From: Desulfurivibrio sp.
GTDB lineage: Bacteria > Desulfobacterota > Desulfobulbia > Desulfobulbales > SURF-16
Length of the DNA: 50,919 bases
NCBI GenBank assembly: GCA_003605035.1
Contig: QZKJ01000092.1
Span: 1 to 50,919, forward strand
Direction of reading: 5' to 3'
Position numbers and translations under genes: made by a program. Below the pieces are notes generated by a model. That model searched no databases, was not told where the DNA came from, and saw only the letters and a list, made by a program, of their open reading frames with translations. Each line of letters begins with the position of its first letter. The first letter of the stretch is position 1. This document shows, one piece after another, positions 1-8,721 of the stretch.

Positions 1-1037
1 CCGGGCCGGAGCAGGGCCGGATCCAGCACATCCGGCCGGTTGGTGGCAGCCATCACCACCACCGATTCTTCCGGGGAAAAGCCGTCCATCAGGGAGAGGA
101 TCTGGTTCAGGGTCTGCTCCCGTTCATCATTGCCGCCCCCCAGGCCGGCTCCGCGGCTGCGGCCCACCGCGTCAATCTCATCGATAAAGATAATGGCCGG
201 AGCACTTTTTTTGGCGTTTTCAAAGAGATCCCGCACCCGCGCCGCACCGACGCCAACGAACATCTCGACAAATTCGGAGCCGCTGATGCTGAAAAACGGC
301 ACTTGCGCCTCGCCGGCCGTGGCCCTGGCCAGCAGCGTCTTGCCGGTGCCGGGCGGCCCCATCATCAGCATGCCCCTGGGCGGTTCGGCCCCGAGATCCC
401 GGAACCGGTCCGGCTCCCGCAGAAAGGCGATGATGTCGCGCAGGTCCGCCTTGGCATTGTCCAGCCCCGCCACCTCAGCAAAGGTGACTTTGGTATCCTT
501 CTCGCTGTAGAGATGGGCCTTGGATTTACCGAAGCCGAAGATACCCGGTCCGCCGGCCAGCCGCTCCTGCATTCTCCTGGAAATAAAGTAAAAAAATCCG
601 AAGATCAGCAGCCAGGGGACAATGCCGGCCAAAAGTTGCAGCCACCAGGAAACACTGGTCGATGCGGCCTGGATGACCACCTTTTTCTCTTCGAGCAGAG
701 GTAGCAACTCCGGGTCGTCGATGGCAGGCAGCACCGTCTTGAACCTGCTGGAAAATCCCGACCTGTCCGGTTTTCCCTGGCCGCTCGCTCCACCTTCGGC
801 CGGGACCCGCAATTCTCCGGTCAATTCATCGCCGCGCAGCGAGACTTTGGCCACACGGTCCTGCCGCACCTCCTGCTTGAATTCACTGTAGGGTATTTCC
901 CTGATCTGCGGTCCGAAAAAAAAGTTGAACCAGTAGAGAATGAGCAGCGATATCGTCATGAACAGGAGAAGATTCAGCCATTCCGATTGTGAAGACTTCG
1001 GCGCCGGAGGAGGCATGCCTGGCGGTTGCTGCTTCAT
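1..1037 (-). CDS. ftsH: ATP-dependent zinc metalloprotease FtsH (N-terminal part, runs off window)
   Basis: Membrane-anchored AAA+ protease that extracts and degrades membrane and cytosolic proteins. About 345 codons are present; the gene continues beyond base 1. Two membrane segments (about residues 21-41 and 131-153) flank a periplasmic domain. The AAA module follows, with Walker A GPPGTGKT at about 227-234, Walker B IIFIDEID near 281-288, and the start of the second region of homology ([16 protein letters not shown]) at the window edge. The zinc site (HEAGH) lies outside the window. The start ATG overlaps the stop of the upstream PRC-barrel gene by four bases (ATGA), so the two are translationally coupled. 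A proline/glutamine-rich tail precedes the first membrane segment. Identity is very secure. Confidence 0.96.
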   Translation of the reverse strand, partial: MKQQPPGMPPPAPKSSQSEWLNLLLFMTISLLILYWFNFFFGPQIREIPYSEFKQEVRQDRVAKVSLRGDELTGELRVPAEGGASGQGKPDRSGFSSRFKTVLPAIDDPELLPLLEEKKVVIQAASTSVSWWLQLLAGIVPWLLIFGFFYFISRRMQERLAGGPGIFGFGKSKAHLYSEKDTKVTFAEVAGLDNAKADLRDIIAFLREPDRFRDLGAEPPRGMLMMGPPGTGKTLLARATAGEAQVPFFSISGSEFVEMFVGVGAARVRDLFENAKKSAPAIIFIDEIDAVGRSRGAGLGGGNDEREQTLNQILSLMDGFSPEESVVVMAATNRPDVLDPALLRP

Positions 1038-1789
1038 TGTTCATCCTCGTCTTTGTTTCTACCGCCTGTTCCGCAGTAATGCTTGTAAACCTGCAGCTCG
1101 AAATCCTTGCTGATCAGCTGGGATGGCTCATATGCCGGCGCGCTTCGTATCACCTGGCGGGTCAGCTTCACCGAAACCTCCCGGCGCTGCGGGTTCACCG
1201 CCGTTATCCAGGTGGGCGACACCACCACCTTTCTGCCGGTCAGCCAGCTGCCGATATCAACTTCCAGGTAACGGATCACCCACTCCTTATCACCCACGAT
1301 GAAATCCTTCACATGGCCGATTTCACCATCCACGGCAAGCAGCGTACAGCCCGTCACCTCTTTGCTGCTGCGCAGGCGGGTATCCGGCGGTTCCGGGGTT
1401 TGCTCTTCAGCAGGGGCCGGGAAAACCGGCCGCACTTCGGGCGTCAGCAATAAATCGTTTGTCCAGTACGGCTGCCAGCCGTAATACTGGTAGTACTGCT
1501 CCTCGTAATAACGCGATGCCGGCCGGATTGTTTCAAGCGGCGGGCTTTTCTCCACCTGGGCGAGGGTAAGATCAACCCCCACTGTTTTTTTCTTGTCGTT
1601 TACTCCGGCAAGCATCCCGGGGGCAATCAATACCTCCCTGCCGAACAGCCAGTTGCCGGTCTGGACGACCAGGTAGCGGACCAGCCAGTGCCGGTCATCA
1701 AAATAAAATTCATCCGGCCTGCCGATCTTGCCATCCCGGGCCTCGAGGTGAAATTTTTTCAAGTCGGCAAAAGGTCGATATATCTGCAT
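1034..1789 (-). CDS. Two-repeat PRC-barrel domain protein
   Basis: A 251-residue soluble protein with two PRC-barrel-like repeats, at about residues 8-75 and 140-215. Each carries the same pattern: a short basic/acidic turn ([28 protein letters not shown]), then W-(L/V)-(V/I)-RYL, then G-(N/S)-WL-x-GR-(E/K)-V. A Tyr-rich linker ([10 protein letters not shown]) joins them. PRC barrels occur in RimM and photosynthetic reaction-centre H subunits and mediate protein or RNA contacts; bacterial stand-alone versions are mostly uncharacterised. The gene is the first of an operon with ftsH, so a role near membrane protein quality control is an inference from context. A GGAG Shine-Dalgarno lies 10 bases before the ATG, just inside the mini-element insertion boundary. 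Confidence 0.85.
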   Translation of the reverse strand: MQIYRPFADLKKFHLEARDGKIGRPDEFYFDDRHWLVRYLVVQTGNWLFGREVLIAPGMLAGVNDKKKTVGVDLTLAQVEKSPPLETIRPASRYYEEQYYQYYGWQPYWTNDLLLTPEVRPVFPAPAEEQTPEPPDTRLRSSKEVTGCTLLAVDGEIGHVKDFIVGDKEWVIRYLEVDIGSWLTGRKVVVSPTWITAVNPQRREVSVKLTRQVIRSAPAYEPSQLISKDFELQVYKHYCGTGGRNKDEDEQ

Positions 1790-1812
1790 CCGGAATTTTT
1801 CTCCATGCTATT

Positions 1813-1989
1813 GAGCCTCTTGCAAAATGAACATCTACTCCGATCGGCTAAAAATATCCCGGGCGGCGTCTTCCTGGTGAAATCGTCCTCAACGTAGCAC
1901 TGCTAAGCTTCCGGGCGATTTCACCACTCATCCTTGCCCAGAATATTTTTCTCTCGATCTCGCTACGACGTTCATTTTGCAAGAGGCTC
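1813..1989. repeat. 177-bp palindromic mini-element (MITE-like)
   Basis: Perfect 20-bp terminal inverted repeats lie at 1813-1832 and 1970-1989 (outer ends GAGCCTCTTGC...). The element is an imperfect palindrome throughout: the near-perfect centre TAGCACTGCTA (1895-1905) sits at its geometric middle, and inner arms such as aaaaatat/atattttt and gaaatcg/cgatttc pair at matching distances. TATT flanks both ends and could be a 4-bp target duplication. No coding potential is apparent. It sits 24 bases upstream of the PRC-barrel/ftsH operon start codon, so it separates that operon from its original promoter or supplies one. Confidence 0.8.
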
Positions 1990-2104
1990 TATTGAGATTA
2001 TGCATCATTCCAAAGGAGAACCAGCAGGACCGAAACCGTCCTCTTTCACAGGACAAATCCCATGGGGCAAGACACCCTAACAGACTGAAAGACCTGAACA
2101 GGGA

Positions 2105-2440
2105 TCAGATTTCTTCCACCAGATAGGGATTCTGCCCCGACTTTACCGACATCATCTGGTCAATCCAGGCAATGATCTTCTCGGCGGCGGAACTTGCCGG
2201 GCCCACATTCCACTCCCCTTTCTTCTGATTAATGCCCCGGGCATCAGAAACCTTGCGGAAGGCCACGGTCATTTCGGCGGGATCGAGCAGGACAATCTCC
2301 AGGCTGGGCGGCAGGCTTTCCGGGAATAGCCCTTCACCCACCGGGATGGAAACGGCAAAGCCCTGTTTTTTGTCCTTCAGCTGATCCTGCAACTCGCCAT
2401 GAATGGTGAAAAAGCTTTTTTTAATAAATTTTTCAGGCAT
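2105..2440 (-). CDS. Hypothetical protein, 111 aa
   Basis: I do not recognise this family. The start chosen (MPEKFIKK) has a good Shine-Dalgarno (GGGAGAGG) close upstream. A longer in-frame reading to 2593 exists, but that extension is Gly/Arg/Ser-rich and looks non-coding. The protein is soluble, with no signal peptide or membrane segment. The order is an N-terminal basic stretch, a mid-region with mixed acidic/hydrophobic strands (EIVLLDPAEMTVAF), and a C-terminal helix (AAEKIIAWIDQMMSV). It is monocistronic between the mini-element and the NlpC/P60-like gene. Confidence 0.6.
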   Translation of the reverse strand: MPEKFIKKSFFTIHGELQDQLKDKKQGFAVSIPVGEGLFPESLPPSLEIVLLDPAEMTVAFRKVSDARGINQKKGEWNVGPASSAAEKIIAWIDQMMSVKSGQNPYLVEEI

Positions 2441-2656
2441 GTATCCTCTCCCTTTCCTCCCCTTTTCATGAGCAGCCGGAAGCCGGCTACCCTGCCCGGA
2501 ACCGCTCCGTGCGGACTCCCCTGGACAAAAAACATCGTAACTAAAATACCTAACAAAATCCATGCCAGGAAAAAAACAGGCCAGGCGAGGCATGATCTTC
2601 GTATGCCCCCTGGAGAAAGGGAGGGATTAAGGAAAAGGAATCAGGAGGCAATCGGT

Positions 2657-4054
2657 CTAGAGGACCTTCTGCAGGGATGGGGTGTCCTCGCGCCGGGCGG
2701 TGCGCAGCTTTTCCTCCTGCAGCCGGCCGAGGGTAATCTGCAGGGACTCGCCGCGTCTGGCCGCGACCCGGCACCAGTTTCTGATCTCACTGGCCAGGTC
2801 CTCTTCGCCGACGCCCTTTGAGCTGCGGATCTTGTTCACCTGGTTGTCCAAGTGGCCGGAGTTGATGAAGGTCCAGGTGCGCTCATGCCGGGAGATGACG
2901 CCGGTGTGGCCCCGGGTGGGGGTGGAAAAGGAGAGGATGTAGCCCTTCTGCAGATAGGGGGTCATCTCGTCAAAGATTCTGTCAGCGGTTTTGTCGACGT
3001 TTCCCGCCGGGTTGACAACCTTGCCAAAGACCTTCGACCCTGACACCTCGATCAGGCCTTCGCCGGTCATATAGGCGTTTTCCGGCAGCCCCTTGCTTCT
3101 GGCCATCTGCACCAGCTGGTTCTGCAGACCGCCGCGGCCGCCGTACTTGATGCCCATGCGGCTCAGACCGCGCACCACCAGGCCGTAGCAGTTGATTTCC
3201 CGGTAGGATCTGCCCAGATAAGTCTGCACCGCCTGCACCAGACCGGAGGACAAGGGATCAGACTGCACCTGCCCGGCTGCCGCCAACTCCTCTGCAGCAG
3301 GAACAGGTACGCTGACTGATTCCTCCGCTGCCGCAGACTGCGCAGGGCCTGCGGTCGCCTGGAGCGGTGCAGCCTGCCGCCAGCTCAGCTCCATGGTCCG
3401 CGGATCAAGGAAGATCTCATCACCTTTGCGAATCTGGGTAAAGGCCTTGTCGCGATTGCTGTCCGCCTGGATTATCCGCCAGGCATCCCTGGCATATCGG
3501 GGGTTCTGCAGGAGCAGATGGGAAACCGTGGAATTTTCCCGGTCAAGACGGCCGAGGGAAATCTTTGCCGCGCCCGCCCCGCCTTGCTCTTTCTCGGTCG
3601 ATATGGCAGGCAGGACCGCGGGGGGAGCGCCGGCAGCAGCAGTAACAGGGCTCACGGTCTGCGGCGTGGCAGCCTGCCCGGCAGAATCCGCCGGGCGGGT
3701 GGCCGTAGAGCAGGCGCCCGCAGTCCAGTGCAGCTCCAGGGTGTTCTTGTCGATGTAGACTTTGGTGCCGGGCGGCATGCCGGCATAGTCTTTCACCGCA
3801 TTTTTATCTGAGGAAATGATCGACCAGGTATCGTGGCGGAACTGCTCGTTGTTGATCAGGATGTCTGAGACCGTGGGCTGCTGCGCTGAAATGACTCCCA
3901 GCGGCAGCATTTCTCTGGCGGGTGCGGCTCCGGAATTGCTGGAGGTATTGGCCGCCAGAACTCCCGCAAAGGAGGCGGGGGCTGCTGATTTGTCTGCAGA
4001 GTGCTTATGGACCGATGCCACGATTTTTGCGGACTGGACTCTCATGGCATTCAC
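2657..4054 (-). CDS. Putative NlpC/P60-like cell-wall hydrolase with two N-terminal LysM-like repeats
   Basis: A 465-residue protein. Two homologous repeats (about residues 60-110 and 179-229) share VS-(D/H)-(I/L)-L, W-(S/R)-II, a basic turn, (V/I)-(Y/F)-(I/L)-D and EL-x-W; they resemble LysM-type wall-binding units, separated by Ala/Pro-rich linkers. The C-terminal half looks like a papain-fold NlpC/P60 amidase: the nucleophile is probably Cys at about 288 (INCYGLVVRGL) and the base His at about 382 (GHTGVISRH), with a further His in SGHLDN. No classical signal peptide is visible. The start is uncertain: GTG at 4054 or ATG at 4045. The only good Shine-Dalgarno (GAGGTGAC) precedes an ATG at 4083 in another frame that gives a 10-codon peptide ending at the GTG (GTGA overlap). 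It is either a leader peptide or a frameshifted true N-terminus. Confidence 0.65.
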   Translation of the reverse strand: MNAMRVQSAKIVASVHKHSADKSAAPASFAGVLAANTSSNSGAAPAREMLPLGVISAQQPTVSDILINNEQFRHDTWSIISSDKNAVKDYAGMPPGTKVYIDKNTLELHWTAGACSTATRPADSAGQAATPQTVSPVTAAAGAPPAVLPAISTEKEQGGAGAAKISLGRLDRENSTVSHLLLQNPRYARDAWRIIQADSNRDKAFTQIRKGDEIFLDPRTMELSWRQAAPLQATAGPAQSAAAEESVSVPVPAAEELAAAGQVQSDPLSSGLVQAVQTYLGRSYREINCYGLVVRGLSRMGIKYGGRGGLQNQLVQMARSKGLPENAYMTGEGLIEVSGSKVFGKVVNPAGNVDKTADRIFDEMTPYLQKGYILSFSTPTRGHTGVISRHERTWTFINSGHLDNQVNKIRSSKGVGEEDLASEIRNWCRVAARRGESLQITLGRLQEEKLRTARREDTPSLQKVL

Positions 4055-4083
4055 CCGGTAAGTGAGGTTGCGGCGGCGATCAT

Positions 4084-4553
4084 CTGGTTGTCACCTCTTC
4101 TTGTTAACGATAGCACGGATACAGGGCCAGGGCTGAATCTGCCAGCTGGACGTGCCGTACCCGGAGATAAGGCAGATTCCGTGCCATCTCCCCGCCCTGC
4201 CGGGAACCCGTGCCGCCTTTTTGCGCGGCACTGATTATTTCCCCAATAATTCTCCCATGTTGGCAGGACAGGCTGCCGGCAGGACGGACGGCAAACAAGC
4301 AATCCGGGGGCAATCACATCGTGCTGCCGGATGGATGAAGCGGCAGATTTTTCCCTCTGCCCCCCCGGCTCCGCCTCCCCAGAGGGGCCAATAATACCCT
4401 TGCCATGCACCATGGGCTTATGCTAGGAATAGGCTGCAGCGGCGCAGAGGTCAGGGCAAGTGAGCATCCCGGCCTCTGCCATGCGCCGGGGAAGCGGCCA
4501 GGGGCCCGGCCCGCCTGCACTCACTCTACAATCAGCCACGGAGAGTATTCGGT
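4084..4553. other. 470-bp intergenic region
   Basis: I see no convincing gene. A strong hairpin, GTGCCGC...GCGGCAC, lies near 4208-4232 without a following T-run. The short readings on both strands are rich in Arg/Pro/Gly and have no Shine-Dalgarno. The region should hold divergent promoters for the NlpC/P60-like gene and lemA, but no clear -35/-10 pair stands out. Confidence 0.4.
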
Positions 4554-5147
4554 ATGCGGCCGGAGGTTATTATCATTCCTTTGTGTTTTGTTGTTTTCGT
4601 GCTTGTTGCCTGGACGATCAACACCTACAACAGCTTTGTCAGATACCGCAACAAGATCGAAGAGGCCTGGAGCGCCATTGATGTGGCCCTGAAACGCCGG
4701 GCCAATCTCATCCCCAATCTGATCCGGGTCATTGAGGGCTACAGCAACCATGAGGCCAGAATTTTTCAGGATAAAGCCGAACAGCTGGCCGGCAAGTCAA
4801 AAAGCGCGGAGCGCATGGCCAGGGAAAGCCACATTTCCGAGTCCCTCGGCGGCTTGATGGCCCTGGCCGAGGCATACCCGGACCTGAAGGCCAGCGGCAA
4901 TTTTCTCGATCTGCAGAACAGTCTTGACGAGATTGAACAGGAGGTGCAGCGGGCCCGGGACAGGTACAACAGCTATATCGGCCGCTTGAACACCCTGGTG
5001 GAATCCTTCCCCTCCAGCCTCATTGCCAGGCGGTTCGGCTTCAGCAAACAGAGCTACCTGGCCCTGGAACTCGCCACCCAGCGGGAAATGCCGGCAGTGG
5101 ACTTTTCCGCGGCCCCGCAACAGAAAATCAAAGGCGGTTCCCTTTAA
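4554..5147 (+). CDS. lemA: LemA family protein
   Basis: LemA proteins are membrane-tethered helical proteins of unclear biochemical role. The 197 residues match the family length. An N-terminal membrane segment (about 4-22) leads into the signature: YN-x-(F/L)-V-x-x-RN-K-(I/V)-EEAW-(S/A)-x-IDV-x-LKRR-x-NLIPNL at residues 24-56. Long amphipathic helices follow, with the late signature (A)-x-x-RYNSYI-(G)-x-(L)-N at about 141-150 and a F-P-S-(S)-x-(I)-A-x-x-FGF segment after it. A GGAG Shine-Dalgarno precedes the ATG. The usual TPM-domain or DUF3137 partner is absent; downstream genes are unrelated. Confidence 0.93.
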   Translation: MRPEVIIIPLCFVVFVLVAWTINTYNSFVRYRNKIEEAWSAIDVALKRRANLIPNLIRVIEGYSNHEARIFQDKAEQLAGKSKSAERMARESHISESLGGLMALAEAYPDLKASGNFLDLQNSLDEIEQEVQRARDRYNSYIGRLNTLVESFPSSLIARRFGFSKQSYLALELATQREMPAVDFSAAPQQKIKGGSL

Positions 5148-5149
5148 TT

Positions 5150-5290
5150 CACCAAGCTGGGCAAGCAGCGAAAAGGGCTTGTCCGGCAGGGCCAGGGTCT
5201 GCCCCCAGCGGCGCACCAGCTCCAAGCGTGAATAGCGTTCCGCCGATTCACCCGCCTGCCTGACGTTCGCCTTGACATCCTTCCATCCCT
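5150..5290 (-). pseudogene. Possible orphan coding fragment
   Basis: Read on the minus strand, this stretch gives about 47 codons of protein-like composition with strongly G/C third positions (for example GWKDVKANVRQAG, ERYSRLELVRRWG, LPDKPFSLLAQLGEL). It has no start codon (a stop lies directly upstream) and runs without a stop into lemA antisense. I do not recognise the family. It may be a leftover of a gene cut by the lemA rearrangement, or chance. Confidence 0.25.
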
Positions 5291-5298
5291 TGTATTAT
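5272..5298 (+). promoter_or_regulatory. Probable sigma-70-type promoter for the DUF2914-like gene
   Basis: A perfect -35 TTGACA (5272-5277) and a -10 TATTAT (5293-5298) are separated by 15 bases, about 135 bases before the gene. The same arrangement (CTTGAC...CCTTGTATTA) recurs before the ferritin-like gene. Confidence 0.45.
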
Positions 5299-5434
5299 GG
5301 TCGAATAAATAACTGACAAGAACTAACACCCTGATTTTACACATCCTGCCGCCCGACAACCGCCATCCGCCATCACCTGCCGGGCAGCTGGCGCCTCTGC
5401 CGTACTCCGGGGCGCAGGATCAAGGAGATGAAAA

Positions 5435-5974
5435 ATGTCACGAATCCGGCGGCACTTCCTCACCATGCTGTTTTTCGCCCTGTCATTCCCTTCCCTGACC
5501 ATACCCCATTGCCGCTGCGCCCTGGCCGAGGAGGCCCGGCTGACGGTGGAGGAGGCGGTGTGGACCAGCGTCATTAATGACCTGGATCATGGCGCGGCAT
5601 ACGACCAGACCGCCCCGGTCGGCCCCCTCTATCTCTGGATGAAGGTCAAGGGTTCGAACTGGGCATTGCAGCGGCTGCAGGAGGCCGGCAAACTGCCCAT
5701 TTACCACCAGTGGTTCCGACATTCCATCATCGGCGTCTCGGCAGAAGGCGTCACCACCATGATTGACAACATCATGATCCCTGCCGGTGACCCTGCCCTG
5801 GCCGGCCAGCTGGAAACGGAAATCTCCAGCCGCGGCTTCTTTGACTGGCGCACCTGGAGCATGAAGGATCATATCAGGCAGGGCAAGTGGGTAGTCAAAG
5901 TGGTCTATGCCGATGGCACCCCAGTGCTCTGCGAGGGTAACAAGGCCTGCGAATATGCCATCTCAGTCAGGTAA
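5435..5974 (+). CDS. Secreted DUF2914-like protein
   Basis: 179 residues with a signal peptide (basic MSRIRRHFL, hydrophobic core, probable cleavage after ALA near residue 32). The mature part has the DUF2914-type pattern: a surface stretch LYLWMKVKGS, a W-(F)-R-H segment, a variable loop, R-(T)-WS-(M)-K-(D)-H, then W-V-VKV-x-Y-A-DG-x-x-L and a terminal strand. DUF2914 domains have no assigned biochemistry. An AGGAG Shine-Dalgarno sits seven bases before the ATG. The next gene starts 20 bases after the stop, so the two probably form an operon. Confidence 0.65.
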   Translation: MSRIRRHFLTMLFFALSFPSLTIPHCRCALAEEARLTVEEAVWTSVINDLDHGAAYDQTAPVGPLYLWMKVKGSNWALQRLQEAGKLPIYHQWFRHSIIGVSAEGVTTMIDNIMIPAGDPALAGQLETEISSRGFFDWRTWSMKDHIRQGKWVVKVVYADGTPVLCEGNKACEYAISVR

Positions 5975-5994
5975 TGGCCTGAAAAGCAAAATCC

Positions 5995-7164
5995 ATGGCA
6001 GACGTTAACGCGGCACAGGAAAACATTGCCAGCCGGATCAGCACCGAGCAGCTCCGCAACGCCGAGCTTCTGCTGGCCTATGCCTCGGAAACAGGGATCA
6101 CCCTGCCCAGGGAAACCATCGAAAACATCATCCGGCTGAAACACTTCTCCGACAGCGGCCAGCCTGCCCCTGACCCGGTGGCAATGGAAACCAGCTTTCT
6201 GCAGGCCACCGAGGCCCTGGCCAAGGCGGTGAGCCCGGTTACCGTGGCCAGCCTGCGCGCCAGTTACGATAAACAGGACGATACCTCGCTGACCGGCCAT
6301 TTCAGAAGCAAAATTCTGCGTTCCCCCCGGCTCGTCTCCCAGGCCGCCCTGTCGGTCCGCCGCTTCCGGTTCTGGGCACTGGGCACCCTTATCCTTTTGC
6401 TCGTGGTGCAAACCTACTGGGTGGTGGGTTCTTCGGTAACCACAGATGTCACCACCACCCTTGACCAGGTGGAAAAGGACAGAAGCCAGCAGGCCCTGCT
6501 GCGGCGGGAGTCAGAGGCCATCGAGGAAAAGATCAGGGAATACCAGGGAGGGAGGAGCGGCCGGGCCACGGCCCCTGCGGTCGACGTCGGGCAGTTGGAG
6601 GCCGAACATGCCAGGAAACTCAACGAGCTCACCACGGTTGACGCCCGCCTGAAGAATTACGAGCAATCGACCGAACTCAATTTCGAGATCCTCAACAACT
6701 GGAACGAGTACTGGCGCAGGCCGATCCGGTTTTTCGGCCGCTTGATCGGCAGCAGGCCGCTGGAAGACTCCGGAAATGAAGGGGCGGACGATCCCTACCT
6801 GCCGCTGCTCAAATCCTTGAAAACCGCCCAGTTCGCCATCTATAGCCTGCAGATTTATCTGCTGCCTATCCTCTATGGACTGCTGGGCGCCATTACTTAT
6901 GTGCTGCGCACCCTGGCGGTGCAGATCAGAAGCCTCACCTATACCCCGGAATCGGATATCTGTTTACGGCTGCGCATGAACCTGGGAGCCTTGTCCGGCC
7001 TGGCCATCGTCTGGTTTATCAAGGAAGGGGACAGCCAGTTGCCCTTTGCCTCCCTGTCGCAGTTCGCCATCGCCTTTATTGCCGGCTACAGTGTCGAGCT
7101 GCTCTTTGCCGCCATGGATCGCTTCATCTCCGCCTTTTCCGACAGCAGCAAGGAGACAGGTTAG
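5995..7164 (+). CDS. Membrane protein with central coiled coil, function unknown
   Basis: 389 residues, family not recognised. A cytosolic helical N-terminal region (1-120) is followed by a membrane segment at about 126-145, a charged probable coiled coil at about 150-225 (QVEKDRSQQALLRRESEAIE), then three more hydrophobic segments at about 281-305, 328-343 and 353-374. The layout suggests an inner-membrane scaffold or sensor with a periplasmic or cytoplasmic coiled coil. The Shine-Dalgarno is weak. It directly follows the secreted DUF2914-like gene, so the two may function together at the envelope. It converges with the Fe-S gene, 24 bases apart. Confidence 0.7.
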   Translation: MADVNAAQENIASRISTEQLRNAELLLAYASETGITLPRETIENIIRLKHFSDSGQPAPDPVAMETSFLQATEALAKAVSPVTVASLRASYDKQDDTSLTGHFRSKILRSPRLVSQAALSVRRFRFWALGTLILLLVVQTYWVVGSSVTTDVTTTLDQVEKDRSQQALLRRESEAIEEKIREYQGGRSGRATAPAVDVGQLEAEHARKLNELTTVDARLKNYEQSTELNFEILNNWNEYWRRPIRFFGRLIGSRPLEDSGNEGADDPYLPLLKSLKTAQFAIYSLQIYLLPILYGLLGAITYVLRTLAVQIRSLTYTPESDICLRLRMNLGALSGLAIVWFIKEGDSQLPFASLSQFAIAFIAGYSVELLFAAMDRFISAFSDSSKETG

Positions 7165-7188
7165 CGAAAACCCAGGAGGGTTAGCCGT

Positions 7189-8436
7189 TCAGCGCACGGC
7201 CACAAAAACCGCGACCGCAGCCAGGGCGAGCAGCAGGAAAAGACGTTTCAGCATGCCGCCCCTGGCCGCATTTTTGTCCATGAAAGCCCTTTCCCGGGAT
7301 GCCGCGGCATTGATCTGCTTTTTGAAATAACTCTTGAGCAGCAGCCGGTTGAGGTAGGTCCAGGGTGCCCTGGAAATTTTCACCTTTCCCGCCAGCGTCG
7401 CCCCGGGTTCAAAGAGCAGGTCCAGGATATGGCTGGTGGGATTGAGCCTCCCCAGGAAACTGGCGCAGCCGGCGCAATAGGTGAGAATTCGCTCCCCGCC
7501 CGCCTCCTCCTGGCGCCGCTTGCCCCAGCCTCTGGAAAAATCGGCATTGACGCAGCCCACCGACCCGCCCTCCCCGCAGCAGAGGGTTCTTACGCCATGG
7601 TGCTTCATTTCCTGGATGGTGAGTGATTTCGCCGCGGCCAGCCGGCGGATGACCGCGTGGATCTGCTCATCATTTCTGGTACTGCAGGGATCATGGACCG
7701 TGACGGTAGCGGCGATGTCCGCCGTCTCCGGCAGGGAGGTCGCGGCCAGGAATTCATAGACGGTCTCGACCTGCAGGGGCTCGCCATACTGCTTGAACAC
7801 CCGGTAGCAGTTCGGGCAGGCCACCAGCACCTTTTTCACCCCGTGTTGCAGGAGATATTCCCGCATCTCGCCGAACATGGCCTGGAAATGACTTTCCCGG
7901 CCCAGATCATGGGAGGGTTTGGTGCAGCAGTCGAGCACGATGCCGAGGCGGGGAATGGTCTGGCGCAGATGGGCAAAAAGGGCCTTGACCTTGTCAGGTC
8001 TGGTGCCGGGGAGCGCGCAGCCGGGAAACAGGATGGTGTCGCACTCTGCCGGCAGGCCGTAGTGGGAATAGCGTCTGGAGGTCCCCCGCTTTTCGTAATT
8101 GAGGATCACCCCGTAGCCGGCGAAATCCTGGACCCCGCGGGAGACCGCCTCCCGCCGCATCTCCAGGAACATGGCGGCGGGATTGATCTTGACCGGGCAG
8201 ACCGCGGCGCAGAGCTGGCAGAGGCTGCACTCAAAGGCCATCAGCTGGTCACGGGGCGAGTCCGGATCATAGGTCGCGGCAATCTGCCGGGGCGAGCCGT
8301 ACTTCTGCAGAAAAAGACATTCCCGGCGGCACAGCTTGCACTCAATGCATTTTTCCGACTGAAGGGTCAACTCCTGCCGGAGCTGCGGCCTGACCGTTGA
8401 TTTTCCCGCAGCAGCAGCGGGAGGGATTTTATGCAT
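7189..8436 (-). CDS. Membrane-anchored (Fe-S)-binding CCG-domain protein, HdrD/GlpC-like
   Basis: A 415-residue electron-transfer protein. Two [4Fe-4S] ferredoxin motifs lie at residues 30-40 (CIECKLCRREC) and 70-80 (CSLCQLCAAVC; both CxxCxxCxxxC). Two CCG cysteine-rich domains follow: C140...CC170-171...C207PNC, and C251...CC286-287...C321AGC, as in heterodisulfide reductase HdrD, GlpC and LutA. A C-terminal hydrophobic segment (about 395-413) looks like a membrane tail anchor, which is unusual for the family. The proposed role is passing electrons between a cytosolic dehydrogenase and the quinone pool or a disulfide; the partner is not adjacent. It is monocistronic and convergent with the preceding gene. 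Confidence 0.85.
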   Translation of the reverse strand: MHKIPPAAAAGKSTVRPQLRQELTLQSEKCIECKLCRRECLFLQKYGSPRQIAATYDPDSPRDQLMAFECSLCQLCAAVCPVKINPAAMFLEMRREAVSRGVQDFAGYGVILNYEKRGTSRRYSHYGLPAECDTILFPGCALPGTRPDKVKALFAHLRQTIPRLGIVLDCCTKPSHDLGRESHFQAMFGEMREYLLQHGVKKVLVACPNCYRVFKQYGEPLQVETVYEFLAATSLPETADIAATVTVHDPCSTRNDEQIHAVIRRLAAAKSLTIQEMKHHGVRTLCCGEGGSVGCVNADFSRGWGKRRQEEAGGERILTYCAGCASFLGRLNPTSHILDLLFEPGATLAGKVKISRAPWTYLNRLLLKSYFKKQINAAASRERAFMDKNAARGGMLKRLFLLLALAAVAVFVAVR

Positions 8437-8512
8437 ACATCCATCTCATTTAAAGGAAAAGCACCCCTGCCCTGTCAAAAAACTGGTAATCAGAACCGGA
8501 TACACGAATTAT

Positions 8513-8626
8513 ATGAATAAAGCAGGCGCCGCAGTTTGTCCAATAGGTAATCCAAAAAAAGCGGCATGCACAATAGGCAAAGACGATGGAAAAACTATCA
8601 TACTCCATCCTGACATTTCATCTTGA
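8513..8626 (+). other. Short open frame, 37 codons, uncertain
   Basis: The frame has a moderately protein-like sequence with two Cys (AVCPIGNPKKAACTIG) and is open upstream of the ATG, but there is no Shine-Dalgarno and it overlaps the promoter of the ferritin-like gene. It is listed because this 285-bp gap is otherwise empty apart from that promoter. Confidence 0.15.
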
Positions 8627-8649
8627 CCTGTTTCGGAACCTTGTATTAA
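8623..8649 (+). promoter_or_regulatory. Probable promoter for the ferritin-like gene
   Basis: -35 TTGACC (8623-8628) and -10 TATTAA (8644-8649) with a 15-base spacer, about 73 bases before the ATG. It closely resembles the promoter at 5272-5298, including the CCTTG just before the -10. Confidence 0.45.
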
Positions 8650-8721
8650 GCTTTAGCCAATTTTCCCCGCCAGCATGTTCCTGCCACGTTACTAACTTTA
8701 TACATAAAAAGGAGAATCATC

